A stretch of 64,000 bases of DNA from Phlebopus portentosus (GCA_037892935.1 JAYXKI010000019.1:496001-560000), one strand, 5' to 3'; shown: positions 24,355 through 36,208, counted from the first letter of the stretch. Translations and numbers: made by a program. The notes: generated by a model from the sequence alone, not told the origin.

Positions 24355-25226
24355 CTTAGCAGGCGGATGTCCGAAAGAAACATGGTCATGAAGATTCACG
24401 ACTGCTTGAGGGCCGAGAGATCCATCACTCATTTTTAATACGACAGTACGATTCATGGACTAGTCTCCGTTGTTTTGAAAACAACACTGATTGCTTGCCG
24501 GTCAGTGGACCACTGCGATAGGGCATTGCACGTAACGAGAAAACGGGGTTCAAGAACGGCGTCAAGGTTATACACAGCAATGAACTTTTGCCACGCACCT
24601 TCACACAAAGTGAGTTCATTAGAATACTATCCCTCACACATTGTGCTCAAGAACCGTGTGCCTTGCTTCTGCGAGAAGCTTGCAGAAATAGTTGTCTCGA
24701 AGAAGTCCATGTGGTCAAATACAGGTTGCGCCCCATTTCTCGTTGATAGATATATAGAATGTGTATAGTGAGGAGATGATCTAGATGCTAGAGGCTGATA
24801 GATGTCCCGGTTCATTTTGAAGAGAAGCGCAAGAACTCTCGAGGAAGAATGGTGGTGAAAGTTTGCTGAAAATAAAGGAAGGCCGAGTTGTCGCAGGGCA
24901 CAACAAAGAGCAGGCTCCTTAACCTAGAAAGGCAAATCCCGAGCGAAGCATCACATCTTCTCTTCTATCCGGCGAAATGGTCCGCAGTTCAGACCATCGA
25001 CTTCAAATGGGATTGCTGAGGTGGCACTCTCGCCCGTTCCCTCACGAAGTCCATTGATCCTGCTTAACAAGTGACAGACAGCATATATGATAGCTCCTCG
25101 GACCAATGTAGAAAGCGTATGATTTTCCAGTCTGCTAGAATGCTAACTTGATGCAACTTTGCTGTGGATAGTTGTCAGATGACCTTCAACGCAACATCAA
25201 GTACGAAAACGATACCAAGTCCAAAA
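24355..25226 (+). repeat. Imperfect direct duplication, unit B
   Basis: Second copy of the unit at 23229-24145. Its similarity ends within about 15 bp of the start of the CGTATA repeat at 25238, so that repeat lies at the edge of the duplication. Confidence 0.75.
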
Positions 25227-25237
25227 AAAGGGATGTC

Positions 25238-25775
25238 ACTAGACATAAGTAGGGTTCCGCAGCGTATCGTATATAGCGTATACGGTACGGCGTATACGCT
25301 ATATGCCCGTATGCGTATCAGCTCGAACAGTCAAAATATACGCTCGTATGTGTATATGGTTTCGGAAAATTTTGCGTATACACGGTATACGCGCGTATAT
25401 TTTGAAGGTCTGAAACCAGTGAGAAAACTCGGATTTTAAATAAAAGTCAGCTCCGCTTCCACCAAAATGAGCAGCTACTCACCAAAACTTTAGTGTTGGA
25501 TCTCAGTCTCAAGGCCTGATTACTGGGATCGACATGGTAAAGGGTTAGTTGCTTGGTACTGAGGCGTGGGAATTACAACTGGCTTTAAGTCGTTGTTTCC
25601 ACAATGTCCACCCCCCTCACTGCTTGCTCTTGTAAGTTTATCAATATTTATATTAGTTGTCTTAAGTCAAGGAATGCCATGCAAGTATTTTGAGGCTCGA
25701 ACAAGAGGTGTAATAGTCAAAATACCATATAGTCAGTATGGTCCCGTATACGCCGTATACACCATATTCGCTCAG
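25238..25775 (+). repeat. CGTATA-palindrome-rich repeat, copy 2
   Basis: Begins GTAGGGTTCCGCAGCGTAT, then about 150 bp of overlapping CGTATACG-type palindromes, then a middle region matching copy 1 (11737-12182), and a second palindrome block near 25740-25770. It is longer than copy 1 because its first palindrome block is expanded. No coding frame. It abuts the broken NACHT copy that follows. Confidence 0.6.
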
Positions 25776-25784
25776 TACAACTGC

Positions 25785-27750
25785 TCACCTGGAAACACTC
25801 TTGACACTTCAGAAGCGTATCCTTCCCCACGCCCAGAGTGGATAGTAAGCTCAAAACTTCATTCAATATAAAAACTTGGGAGAACAGAGAGCTGCGCCAC
25901 GCAGCCCTGCAAGGCGCGTCCATCTCCTCCCTTGGTGACGTCATCCATCCACCACGAGCAGCCGTATTGCAGATTTTCCGGGGTGTTGACTTGACTCTAC
26001 ACTAAAAGTCCTGGATAGCCTTATTCTCAAAGTATGCCACTCCCAGTTCGCAGTCGTTGAACTTGAGACGGGTCGCATCGTATCGAGGCAACGATGTACA
26101 GTTCTGATATTGACCGAACAGACATCAACAGAGACCCATCTGGATCTATTGTGAATGGACACGAATACAAGGAAGGAGTTCAACAGGAAAATCGGGCGAA
26201 GCATGCATTCCGCGTTTGGAATAGTATAGGTTTCGGGGAGCTGATGTTTTCGTAGGACGCATTGGCGGCAAGCTGGTATGCAACAGATTTAAGAAATGAA
26301 TGGGAACATTCTCGGTCAATGGTCTGTTCAAAGCGATGCAAGAAGAGACTGCGAGTACGTTCCGGACCAAGGGCATCATATCGACGTCATGACGTTGTCC
26401 GTCTACCACGTTGTTGATAAAACGATGCTAAAGCATGCCGCAGGGGAAGGGATTCGAAGTTTGATCAGAAACGGAAGGGTTCCCATCAGCTCCCCCCCCC
26501 CCCCCCCCCAATAGGTGATCGTGCTACAAGTTCCTTCATCCCTTCTCGCAAATCGTAAAGCGGATAGTTGAGGCCAAAGTGAGTCGATCCGACGAATGCA
26601 AAGCAATTTTTAAATTCTGGTGGTCTTTTTGCTGCTGACGAACACTTTAAGCCAAGGGGCTAGTGTCGGAATATCTCTGACAAAAACCAACCGGAGCTCG
26701 CCTCGCAGGTATAAAATCGTACGACTCATCCAACCATCCGGCAGGATGACCAAATGTTGCTCGCGAGGAAGCCGTGACTCCGAGAACTTGCCTTGGGCTA
26801 GCTCGCTGAAAGGGTTCCTGAAGAGAAGTTCAAATTGTGATCCTAATCCTGTGTGAATGGCTCACTCGTCATGGCTTTCAAGGACGTCGAGAACTGCAGC
26901 GCGATAATCAACACGCCATTTTGCTAGTTGATATGACAGTGTCGGGAGAAGCCTCTCCGCTTGTCGACGATCTCGATCATTCTTGTCCCAGAAGAAGCAA
27001 GCCGCAAGGTGACCTTCCTCGTCGAGGGAACGAGCCACCGTGTGACACATGGTTGTTTTTCCAGTGCCTTCTACTCCATACAACCAGAAGAGAACAGGTC
27101 CACGAAAAGACCATTCCTTGATTCTGAGAAATACGTCCTTTCTCGTATTCTCGAGGCGCGACTTCTCCGCGTCGTAAAACGCATTTAGGGCTGGATGAAG
27201 CTGGGACAGGATGAGATGCTCGGTCCTCGGGTCTACACAAATATGCGTAAGTGGTAGGGATGGGAGTGAAGATATCATACCGATTTTCAATGCGGTCTTC
27301 CATGTCTCGACCCTGATGCACCATTGGAAGGTTTCCTTAAGTTTCCCGAACTCCTCTCTATAAGAGTCTATTTCTTCAATTCGATCCCCAAGTAGATCAT
27401 CTGACAGGTTAGACGAATCAGATTTGACGTTATCAGAACAGGACATTTGGTGGTGCAACTTGCCAAAGAGTCGTCTCCACTTGTGAAAGGATCCGCGGTC
27501 GTTGCGCATTGGCCTAGGTTGATACAAACTGGAGAGAAGACTCCTTGCTGCGCTCGGAACAAGACTCTAAGTTTTCCTCGAGACAGAAGTGATTATTGAT
27601 TCGGCTCCGAGTCCATAGCGATGCCATGTTAAGCCTGAACTTGCGCAAGTCAAGCGACGGGTTCTTCGCAAAGACGTCTATTTGTTTGCATAGGAATGCC
27701 GTCTGTACGATCGTGAACACGTCACTTGTCTTCATTCTGACGGTGTTCAA
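25785..27750 (-). pseudogene. NACHT STAND pseudogene (copy 2), WD40 part missing
   Basis: The part at 27527-26862 is open for 221 residues and includes the P-loop GVEGTGKTT; it is almost identical to 14750-14230 of copy 1. Beyond residue 221 the frame is lost. The remaining NACHT sequence (26600-25785) is spread over three frames and is clearly more diverged from copy 1. The Walker B region is damaged, and an 18-base C run replaces a coding stretch. The similarity stops at about 25785, equivalent to 13195 in copy 1, so the segment that links to WD40, and all WD40 repeats, are absent; the CGTATA repeat lies there instead. The N-terminal frame at 27750-27514 may be its start. Confidence 0.85.
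26492..26509 (+). repeat. 18-base poly-C run inside the NACHT pseudogene
   Basis: Eighteen consecutive C bases. The equivalent position in copy 1 (about 13882-13891) reads CTTTCTGTTC, so this run arose after the duplication or is a sequencing artefact. Confidence 0.85.
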
Positions 27751-28692
27751 AAGAGATCCAAGTGTTCCTTGAAGCTCCTTTAGATATAGAAAAGCGTGCG
27801 TATGCTCTTGAAGTTATGTCTGGTTTGAAGGCACCTGACGAGCACATTAGAGAATCCGACCTTTCCAGATTGCACAACTCACCTGGTCAATTCCTAGAAA
27901 TGGTACACCTCACCTCTTCGTCAAGACTGGTGGCGTGCGCGAAAGCTCCTCCGAAGAAAGAGCCGGCCTCTCCATCTCCATGGTAGATGATTCATGTTGC
28001 GCCGTGTCGCATCGCGGCGTCGGGCCTGGGCTCCGGATCGTGTGAAATCACTACCATGTTTGCTCACTTGGCGGAATTCTTAGTTGCCGTCGCGAAACTG
28101 ACGAGATCTTTCGTTGCTGTTCTAATTTGTGATGCCAGCATTTGGTTATGTTTTTGCCAGCAAAGTGCTTATTAGAAGACAGCGTGAAGAGAGAAAAGTT
28201 ATCTTTAGCACGAATATTCCTCTCGTCGGCTCAAGTTTGCCTCGCAATGCATGCGTTATGTAAGATAGGCAAAGGATCCCGACTCATGCGCGGTGCAATA
28301 TTATGAAAACTAACTTGGAAAAATAATTCTTGAAGCTGAATATTACTCTCCTCCGGAAGCAAAGTGGTGCAATACGTCGAAAATGCTGCAGTACTTCTTA
28401 AGTAATGAATAATTTTAGAACAGACCTATTTATTGCTTCCGCAATGCTCACTGAAATATTGTAATATTTTGCTACATCACTTCGGTTTGTACGTTCGGAA
28501 TCCAAACACAGCCGTCCCGTTCCAGAGCAATCCACATATTTTTGGCTCCGGAAGATGCTTTTGGCGTATGCATCATTGTAACGAGGAGCTCTTTGGTTAA
28601 TGCGCACGTATTTGCCAAGCCCGCTTAAAAATGGTATAAAATGCCTTGAATTCAGAAAAAACTGATCATCAATTCAGAGAAGACTTTAAGCG
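27751..28692. other. Intergenic stretch upstream of the small disordered-protein gene
   Basis: Small frames on both strands without recognisable content. It ends with the TATA box listed next. Confidence 0.4.
28635..28640 (+). promoter_or_regulatory. TATA box of the gene at 28693
   Basis: TATAAA 53 nt before the ATG, which would place transcription start about 25-30 nt before the ATG. Confidence 0.5.
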
Positions 28693-29091
28693 ATGGCCAA
28701 GTCCGATAAGAAGAACAGTCAAGCGAAGATGGGATCAACGCCGAATCACTCTAGCACCGGCAATAGTAGCACCTCCCGGACAGCTGGCGAAAGCGCGGCC
28801 AGTACTAGCAATACCACCAACAGTAACAGATCGTCTGCGGCACCGTCAAATGCTGAAGAACGCAGGCTGAGGCAGCAGCTGAACATGCCCCCCAGCTACG
28901 CGGACGCAAATGTAGGGCCTTCCGCTGCAGAACGTAGAGCGGCGGCCGGATTCCCACTCACCGGACATCTTTCTGAACAGGAGGCAAGGAGGATGGCTGG
29001 CATGCCAGAAGGTTTCTATCCATCAGTCGAAGAGGTGAGAAGGACGGCTGGCTGGTCGTCCGAGACAACAGACAAGGCGTCGAAAAAATGA
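28693..29091 (+). CDS. Small disordered hydrophilic protein
   Basis: A single-exon frame of 132 residues with a good ATG context (AAGCGATGGCC) and a TATA box 53 nt upstream. The first 55 residues are Ser/Thr/Asn-rich, then two similar segments rich in Glu, Arg and Ala follow, each built around an alanine-rich helix and an aromatic-containing turn (PSAAERRAAAGFP and VEEVRRTAGW). The pattern suggests a mostly disordered protein with short helices. I do not recognise a family. No signal peptide or membrane segment is seen. Confidence 0.6.
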   Translation: MAKSDKKNSQAKMGSTPNHSSTGNSSTSRTAGESAASTSNTTNSNRSSAAPSNAEERRLRQQLNMPPSYADANVGPSAAERRAAAGFPLTGHLSEQEARRMAGMPEGFYPSVEEVRRTAGWSSETTDKASKK

Positions 29092-29690
29092 GTCAATCGT
29101 CATCGTAAAAGACCGGTTAAAGAGAAATGGTACAGTGCAGATGTTATTAGAGTATTCTGTAACTTGATACCACAGACAAAATACCTTAGTAGACATATGA
29201 GAGGAATTGAATCGTGAGACACCTATGCTAGTGGTAACAATCATATTTACTTTGAGAAACGAGTGAATACGTACGTGCGCACAGATTATTCTTTCCGTCC
29301 AACTCAAATGGCAACTCCGTCAGAAAGTCCCTCGTATTGCGTCGACCCAAGCCATGCTAAATTAAGCCTGAGGTAGCTTGCAAAGTGATATCGGGTCGTG
29401 TCGATTCGAGATGACGTCACAGATAGTCGAGCAAAGCAAAATGTCGGAATAAGTTGATTCGAAAACAAAGGTATTACAAGATGGCGGCCGATACGGTCCA
29501 ATAACCGCCTCATACGAACAAGAGGAATAGGGAGTGTATAGTTATAGAAAAAGAGACAGACGAACAAGATAGCAATGATCATGACACAGAAGAAAAAAAT
29601 TGATCATTTGAAACGAGAAAATAGTCCATGGATGTCCCAAGAAAGATATCAAGACAAATATGCACGTGTTTATGCGAGAATCAAAGCGAT

Positions 29691-31070
29691 TCAACTTTTC
29701 TTTATTTCCCGCATAGAACCATCCTCAAGCAACGCGTCCTGCTCACGGAGAGAGGATGCCCCGGGGAGATTCCCAGAGGCTGTACCCGGCATCTGAGCAC
29801 CAGAATTATAGCCGAGAGTCGGTACGCAGTCTAGCTGGAGATTCGACCGGGTACGTGAGATAACCTCGGATGCAACGCCCGAGCCGTATTGCTCTGCAAG
29901 TTGACTATGTGAAGCAAAGTTTAGGTTAGCCTGCTGACTATATTGAAGTCTTGGGAACGCGTACCTAGCCCAGTGATCCATGATGAGGGCCATAGCGTTC
30001 ATATCAAGACGGTACGCTTTGGGCATCATTCCTTTCCCGAATCGATACGTAACGTGGTTCGAACAAAGCAGCGCCGCGAGAATGGCGAATAGATGGAAAG
30101 GCACGAGACCGAAGGCGACACCGTACCAACGTCCGAGAGTCATTCGCTCAAATTTCAAGTACGAATTCTTGCAGCCAGGTAGCACACTGCGCGCATAGCA
30201 AAGCTGACTGATAGTTGCCTCGACGAACGGGCTGAAATATCCACAGCACCCGAGCGAGTTTTGTATCCTCAACCGACCTGTTTCGCCAAGGGCTTGGCTC
30301 CACTGAGCATTGATCTTGCCTTCGAGGTTGAATGTGCGGGTTTTGTAGGCAAGGTACCCAGGAGCACAGATAAAGGCGAAGGTGATCCAGAGCAGGACCG
30401 TGTACACCGCCAAGAAGCCACGGTTATTGAGGAGGATGCCCGCCGATCCGACTAAAGAGGACAGGATTCCGAACGAAGACGCAATGGTTGAAAGGACAAG
30501 TAAGGTTCGATTTCCAACGCGAATAACGTCCGCGTTCGACCAAACGTTGAGCCAGGTCAGCAGACAGATGATGAGTGCCGTAAGAGAATAGACTGAGACC
30601 TATTAAGAGATGAGAAAATAACGGGCTGAATAAAAGGAGACCCATACTATAAAGTTGGTCCAGAATAGAGTCCATTTGAACCTATTCCATCGAAGCGGAG
30701 CTGAAGCTTTCCAGTTACGACGGGAAAAATCCACTCCGTCATAGTCATCGTCCTTCTCCTCAGGCATCCGAGCCTCTTTACTCCCAAATGCTTCTCTGCC
30801 TCCACCCTGCTTAGACTGAGTTGAGGAATTTATGATTCCCTTGGCCTTCCTTTGGTACAGACTCTGAGGGGCTGGGAATTTTGACGGCAGAAAGTTTCCG
30901 GAAAGGGAATTGCTTGTCGAAGAATGTGCAACAGAGACAGGCGGAGTCACTGTGCGCAAACTACCGGCCGGAGAAGCAGGGGTCCTGCTGCCAGCGAAGG
31001 GAACGACAGGCGGCTCCAGTGGGATGTTGTCATCCTGAGCCTCAAGTATAGGACGCTGAGAGGATGCCAT
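29691..31070 (-). CDS. Tetraspanin (basidiomycete Tsp2-like)
   Basis: Tetraspanins are four-helix plasma-membrane organisers; in fungi they affect polarity and host entry or development. ATG 31070 opens a 115-residue cytoplasmic tail rich in Ser and Pro. Helix 1 is crossed by a 48-nt intron (30647-30600). Helices 2 and 3 follow near 30500-30330. The large outer loop carries the signature GCCGYF (CCG motif) and further Cys residues in SQLCYARSVLPGC. Helix 4 lies near 30100. An optional 60-nt intron (29964-29905, GTACGC..CATAG with CTAAC) is a multiple of three, so both spliced and retained forms stay in frame. Stop at 29691. The gene looks intact. Confidence 0.85.
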
Positions 31071-32400
31071 AGAGTTTGGATATGACAAAATTGATGATTT
31101 ACGCCGATGTCTAGTGAGCAAATGATTTGGACATCAGTATCAACACTATCTTTCCGGACGAAAAAGATGAAAGGTCGTCGCCGTCGTCGACGTGGACCAG
31201 AAAAGAGCTGAGACTTTGTTCCCAGTCACACGCTTGTCCACGTTACCGTCCTTGATACGCGCAACTCGGACATGACCTTGAACACTTACAGAAACTCGTT
31301 CGCCTAATCCGAATGTCCAGGACAATGAAAAGAAAAAATCGCGAAATAATCATCAAAATTACACATCCAGAAAACAGGAAACGAGTTGATTGCAGCTTAC
31401 CGCCGGGCCGGTGGTATGGACAGAGTCTCCAGTGTGTCCACCGCTACTAGGAGCCAGATACGTTGACCAAACGCGCTGCATTTGTACGAGCAGTACAATG
31501 CGGGCAGAAGAAGTCGCGAAAGAGGAGCCAGCTCATTCTTCAGGATATATATATGTATTTGCGTGTGTACGTCGGTGTTTGAGCTGGCTGCCTGAGCCGA
31601 AGAAGGGAAGGTCACGTATCTTCTTATATCAATCTTAAATATGCATTTTTGTCATGTCACAAAGTCACGTGCGTGACTTGAATCATCTAGTCACAAGTTC
31701 AACTCTGATTCACCAGACGCTCAACTACTCCAATAAATGATCAAGTATCACACTTCCCAAGGCGTTGACCCTCTTCTGTCAGCTCGATTTCAAGTTGGAT
31801 AACTTGGAATTGAGCAACTCACAACTTGGCACAGACCCGACCAAACACTAGAGGTTTCAGGCTTTCAGAAATCAACTTGCGTTGCGTTCATGGACCACAC
31901 AGTGCACCAAGCCTTTCTGAACTCTGGGACATCAGCATGCACGTTCCTTACCCGTGCTTTAGACCGAGTTCGGCGTATGTAACTCTGCGGACCCAAGGAG
32001 AAAGGACTGAGTCCCTGGCATTTCATACCGTGGAAATGCTGACTGGTTTGCTCAAATTACTAAGATGCTGCAAATGGTATATGAATGCTACCCTACTACT
32101 AATTGAGTGCGAGAAGAACGATGGCTTATTAATACTCCTCAGGGAATGCATTTGTATGCAATTTAAAACGTCAAGTGGCGTAGGCGGAAGAGGTACTAGT
32201 GGGGTACAAATCATTGCTCAGGCAGCCTTACCAACGACGACACAAAGTTTCAATGTGATGCAGCCCCGGGTTTAGTATGTGTTTCGCACACAAATGTCCT
32301 TTGGAAGATCTTTCCCGCTACAATATCTTCTCTGCGCAACGCAAAGGTATCCCGCGGACTGAATAGTGCAGATCTTCTGTTTTGTCCCAGTCAATAAGGT
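31071..32400. other. Intergenic stretch containing duplicated block X
   Basis: The first half is the promoter side of the tetraspanin gene. From about 31700 the sequence resembles 39760-40030. An open frame at 31826-32275 overlaps the duplicated block and has no recognised domain. Confidence 0.4.
31850..32000 (+). repeat. Duplicated block X, copy 1
   Basis: Close match to 39880-40030 in the same orientation, with landmarks ACCACA.AGTG and ATGTTCCTTACCCGTGCTT-like sequence. Weaker similarity continues upstream to about 31700. Confidence 0.65.
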
Positions 32401-33000
32401 TTGGGTTCACGTAGAAGATCAGACTGGTTAAGGCTTTCGTGGTACAAGGACCCTAGACTCCCTGCGCGAACCATTGCGGCTACTGTTTACTACCCGGATG
32501 ATCAGCACATGCTTCGGGAGCACTGCTACTCGGATACTGCTGGCTTCACTGAAGTCGACGTGATCGTGCCAATTAAATTTATGAAGACAGTGCGAATACG
32601 TGTCGATCGTAATCAATCCTGGTACGAATGATGATTATACGGAAGTTCCACACACGAAAATTGTCGATGGCTGGCCATCGCTCAGGGAGGCCAAATTTGA
32701 CACTGTCGATGCAATTCTCCCGAGTCCAGGGTCGAATAGCGTGGTGTACTTCTTTAAAGGAAATGAGTATGTGGTGGTGGTAAACATAGACTGGTGTATG
32801 TTCTTCCTCCTTATTCATGTGGAAGGGACGACTCATTGACTTATCTCAAATAGCAACGTACACAGGCACACTGGTGTTCTAACCAAGACTCGTAAAAGAT
32901 CACTAGTCGTATTTGGTCCAAGATTGAGTGTAAAGCGGATAAGAACGGGACGGAAATGTATACCTTCCATTACTAGTAATGCTATGTGGTAGATGCACAC
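32401..33000 (+). CDS. Hemopexin-repeat protein, probably partial or decayed
   Basis: A hemopexin repeat is readable at about 32595-32780: a GWPSL turn, FDTVDAILPSPG, then VYFFKGNEYVVV, the pattern of a beta-propeller blade. A GTAAAC donor follows (intron to AAATAG near 32850), and the next frame has VVFGPRL, the usual link to the next blade. Upstream, 32401-32630 encodes an aromatic, acidic stretch ending in another frame; an acceptor AAGACAG near 32590 could join them. Fungal hemopexin-fold proteins are small propellers, some with lectin or metal-binding activity. Four blades are expected and only one and a half are clear, so the gene is either split by unplaced introns or degenerate. Confidence 0.5.
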
Positions 33001-33289
33001 GCAAGACATCTATTCGAAAAGAAACACAATGCAAGTGAAGTACCAGAAACATATGTGAAAGCTAAGCCAAATGAGGCAACGGTGCAGTGCTCCACGACTG
33101 TGCGCGAACCATTTTTGTATCGTAACTCCGTCGGGGTCGCTTTTCCGCGTCCAATCTTACGAATGTTATACGTAACGTCGTCAATCCCATAATTGTAGTG
33201 ACACAAACTGAGAAACAAAACTCCGAGCTCATAGTGTACACATACCCGATTTGTATTTTCTCTACGCAGAGGGAACGAACGAAGTATAC

Positions 33290-34470
33290 AAGCACACAGC
33301 TAATACATTCGAAAGCCAATGAGATACATCCAGAACATAACAATATATTTCTAGTAGTTTCGACGTTTTAGACAAGAAAAGTACGAGACAATGTTCCAAG
33401 ATACTCTACACCATCGCAGCTGGGGGGGGGGGACGGAAACGGAAAAAGGAGAAGGTCAGGCTTGTAAGATAGATGAGAAAATATACCGGTACAAGAATCG
33501 TGCCCGTGGATTGAGTCTTTGGCGATTTTTCCTCTGAAATATCAAACCCATTCGCTTGCATTCCGGTAACATTATAATCGACGCTTCGTTTACCTTAATC
33601 ATCGGAAACCACGTCAACTGTAATCTTCTTCGTCCCGCTCGCCATCGTTGACCACTCCGAAAAATATAGTTCCACTTCATGGGTCCCCAGCTCCCGAGTG
33701 ATGAATGTAAACTTGACAGCAGAACTGTCCCTTCCCTCCGCATCTACGACATCGCATTTGCTGAACAGAATACCATAGTCGGCGACGTGCGCACTCGCTG
33801 CGGCAAGACGGGCATCCACGTTACAGTGGATAAGGAACTCAACGTCTGTGCCCTTTACTATGTGGGCAGCATCTCCTCGTCCCGCCTCCGGGACTTCCAA
33901 AAAGTGATGCGAGACCACAGGCATCGCGATAGGGATAGGATCTTCAAGTTCGACGGTTGTGTGAGCAAGGAGAGAATGGGCCAACGGGAGTAAGGCCGCG
34001 CTGGAAGACGCGCCGCGTATGTCGACAATAGCATTACCAGAGACAAGGACAACGCGACCAGCAGGGATGCAATCCGCATACTGAACAGACCATACTCCGT
34101 ACTCGTTGAGGCTGCCTTGCGCCCAGACCTCCTGAGGATCGCGGTCCGTGCTCATAAGAATGGAGGCAAGATGGTCGAAAGCCGCATCGAATGAACGCTC
34201 TTCGTTTAAGTTGCCATCGTCAGCGACACGCGTCACGACATGGAGATCCAGATTAAGTTTCAAATTTTGAGGCCCTGCTACCAACCACGAAGCCTGAGTG
34301 GAAGTGCCACTAGCGCTGATCTGCGCGAACAAGATCCGGAAATCTTCCCCGAGCACCGAGTTAATCCGTTCCGAAAGTCGAACCCAGTTCTGTTGTGCGA
34401 CACGTCTTGGAGTTGTTACAACAGGCTGCTGAATAAGGCTTCTGATCCGTTCAGGAAGCAGAGAGCGATT
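33290..34470 (-). repeat. Duplicated block Y, copy 1
   Basis: Covers the 3' half of the two-domain gene and its 3' flank. It matches 38290-39490. Identity is very high over about 33595-33885 and clearly lower further 5' in the gene. Confidence 0.7.
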
Positions 34471-36208
34471 GATTACAGGAGCCTGGAACGTCTGTCCGTC
34501 TATCCCTGTGACACCTCCCCCTTCTTCAATGTTCTCCTTTGTGCCAGGCGAAAACATGAAGGTTTTGTAGAGTTTGGTATCTTTGTCGATCGCGCTGTCC
34601 AAAAACTGTTGCGCGTTCTTCTCCCCAACATATGGTCCCCCACAAGCGTCGTAAATGCCATCATTATCTTTATCGAACTTTCGGTCTGGTACCGAATAGC
34701 CGTTGTAAACGTGCAAGCCAAAGGGTCTCCGCCGCTCATCATTTGGCTCAAGGTTTTTAAGCGTTATGTCAGTTCCGTAAAATGGGTTGTTGCAAAGGTC
34801 AGGAATGCCGACAAGGCGTGTTGGTTTGATGAATCCAAACGGGTCTTGAAGGAGCCAGGAATATCTGGTTGGTCCAAGGCTTAGGAACAACTCGAGCATC
34901 GCCGCCTGGTCCATACAATTAACGTCAGTTTCCAGGCTTCCGAATGCACCCGTCTCAGTAGCAAGCGCATAACGCGAATACATAAAGTTCCCGCCTTTTC
35001 TATGGACACCGAAATGCGAAGCCCCTGTCAACGTATAAGAAGAAGTATGAAGTCAAGTATTAGAAACTTGTACCCCTGCTAGTGTCATATACTTTGCTAC
35101 AATCGTTAAAAACTCTTGCAGACTGTGCAGTATTCCATGCCGAGTTTCGTGCACTCAATTGTGTAATTTGCATTGAAGACGCTGGACTCGTAGTGGAGTG
35201 ATCAGGTACCTTATCATGACGTTGCCATCAGACGATGCACTGCTTATCTGCAGAGGGTAGCAGCGCTTGGCGAAGGAGGCTAATTGGAATTCCTGGTTTC
35301 AATGCTCGGTGGAGTTCCTTTGATATCCAGTAAAGCTCCAAGCGGGTCTCGCACGGCGCGACGCAATCAACGCCGTTCTTTGGTACTCTAAGTTCCATTG
35401 CCCATTGGACGTTGGCGTTCCACGAGAATGGTATGCTGCTGTTTTGGGGGTTAATGACATGCACTCCGACGTTACTCTCCGCTTGGATAAAGAAAAAGCC
35501 GCTCTGCATGATTTTCTGATGGCCATTGACTATACCGTAGATGATACCTTCCGCGCCAATAAGTTCGGGATCAACAGGCCTAATCGTAACTTTGAGCGAT
35601 GAACTCGCTGGGACGGGAGACAAGAATTCGTAGGGAAAGACATTCGGTTGGAACGAGCCTTTGTCATGATCAATCCAAGTGGACGGATCCTCCCTATCCC
35701 ACAGCCGATGATTACCGACAATAAGTTTATCCCTGGAGTTACGGACGGGGTGCCCAGAGTACGCGTCTATATGCATAATCCTGAACCTGAATCTCTTCGT
35801 GTTGTATTTTATCGTGTACTCGACATAAACAGGGTGGCCATCCTTCTGAACGTCTTCATCAAGCCAGTCGTTGTCTCCTGAACGGGCGCGCCACGAGGTG
35901 AGAAACACTGCCTTGGGTTCCGGTTTTTGCTTGACTTGGACCTCGTTATCCTCTCCATAAGGGCAAGTTTGGTATGCCTCGAACAAATGGTTCTCCACTT
36001 TGGTGTGATCGGGTGAGACATAGAATGCGAAAGTGCCCTCTGAGCCGTAAAACCCAGTCTTGTCCTTCAAATGGGCATTAGCCGTAGACCGAGCACCGAT
36101 AAAATCCGGAAGCGATGCCCAATAGCCGCACGGAGCATCAGACCGCTTGAGACTCAGCGTACTATCGGTCTCGTTGATGATATTTATGTAGACCGAGTCG
36201 TCCGGCAT
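33595..36208 (-). CDS. Large two-domain protein: N-terminal beta-sandwich, C-terminal transglutaminase/papain-like domain
   Basis: From ATG 36208 the frame stays open for about 325 residues to a TGA at 35228-35230. The start (INIINETDSTLSLKRS, then GYW, GFYGSEGTFAFYV) resembles small fungal beta-sandwich proteins. The frame beyond the stop continues to about 35090 (VFNDCSKVYDTSRG) and splices through an intron ending GTTGACAG near 35030 into a 475-residue exon ending at 33595. That exon has NCMDQA (possible catalytic Cys), PFGLHV (His), and YDACGGP (Asp), with LCNNPFYG between, a transglutaminase/papain-like layout, and a beta-rich C-terminus. The TGA may be removed by an intron using GTGCAT near 35240, or be a true break. 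Function unknown; the catalytic reading is inference. Confidence 0.55.
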
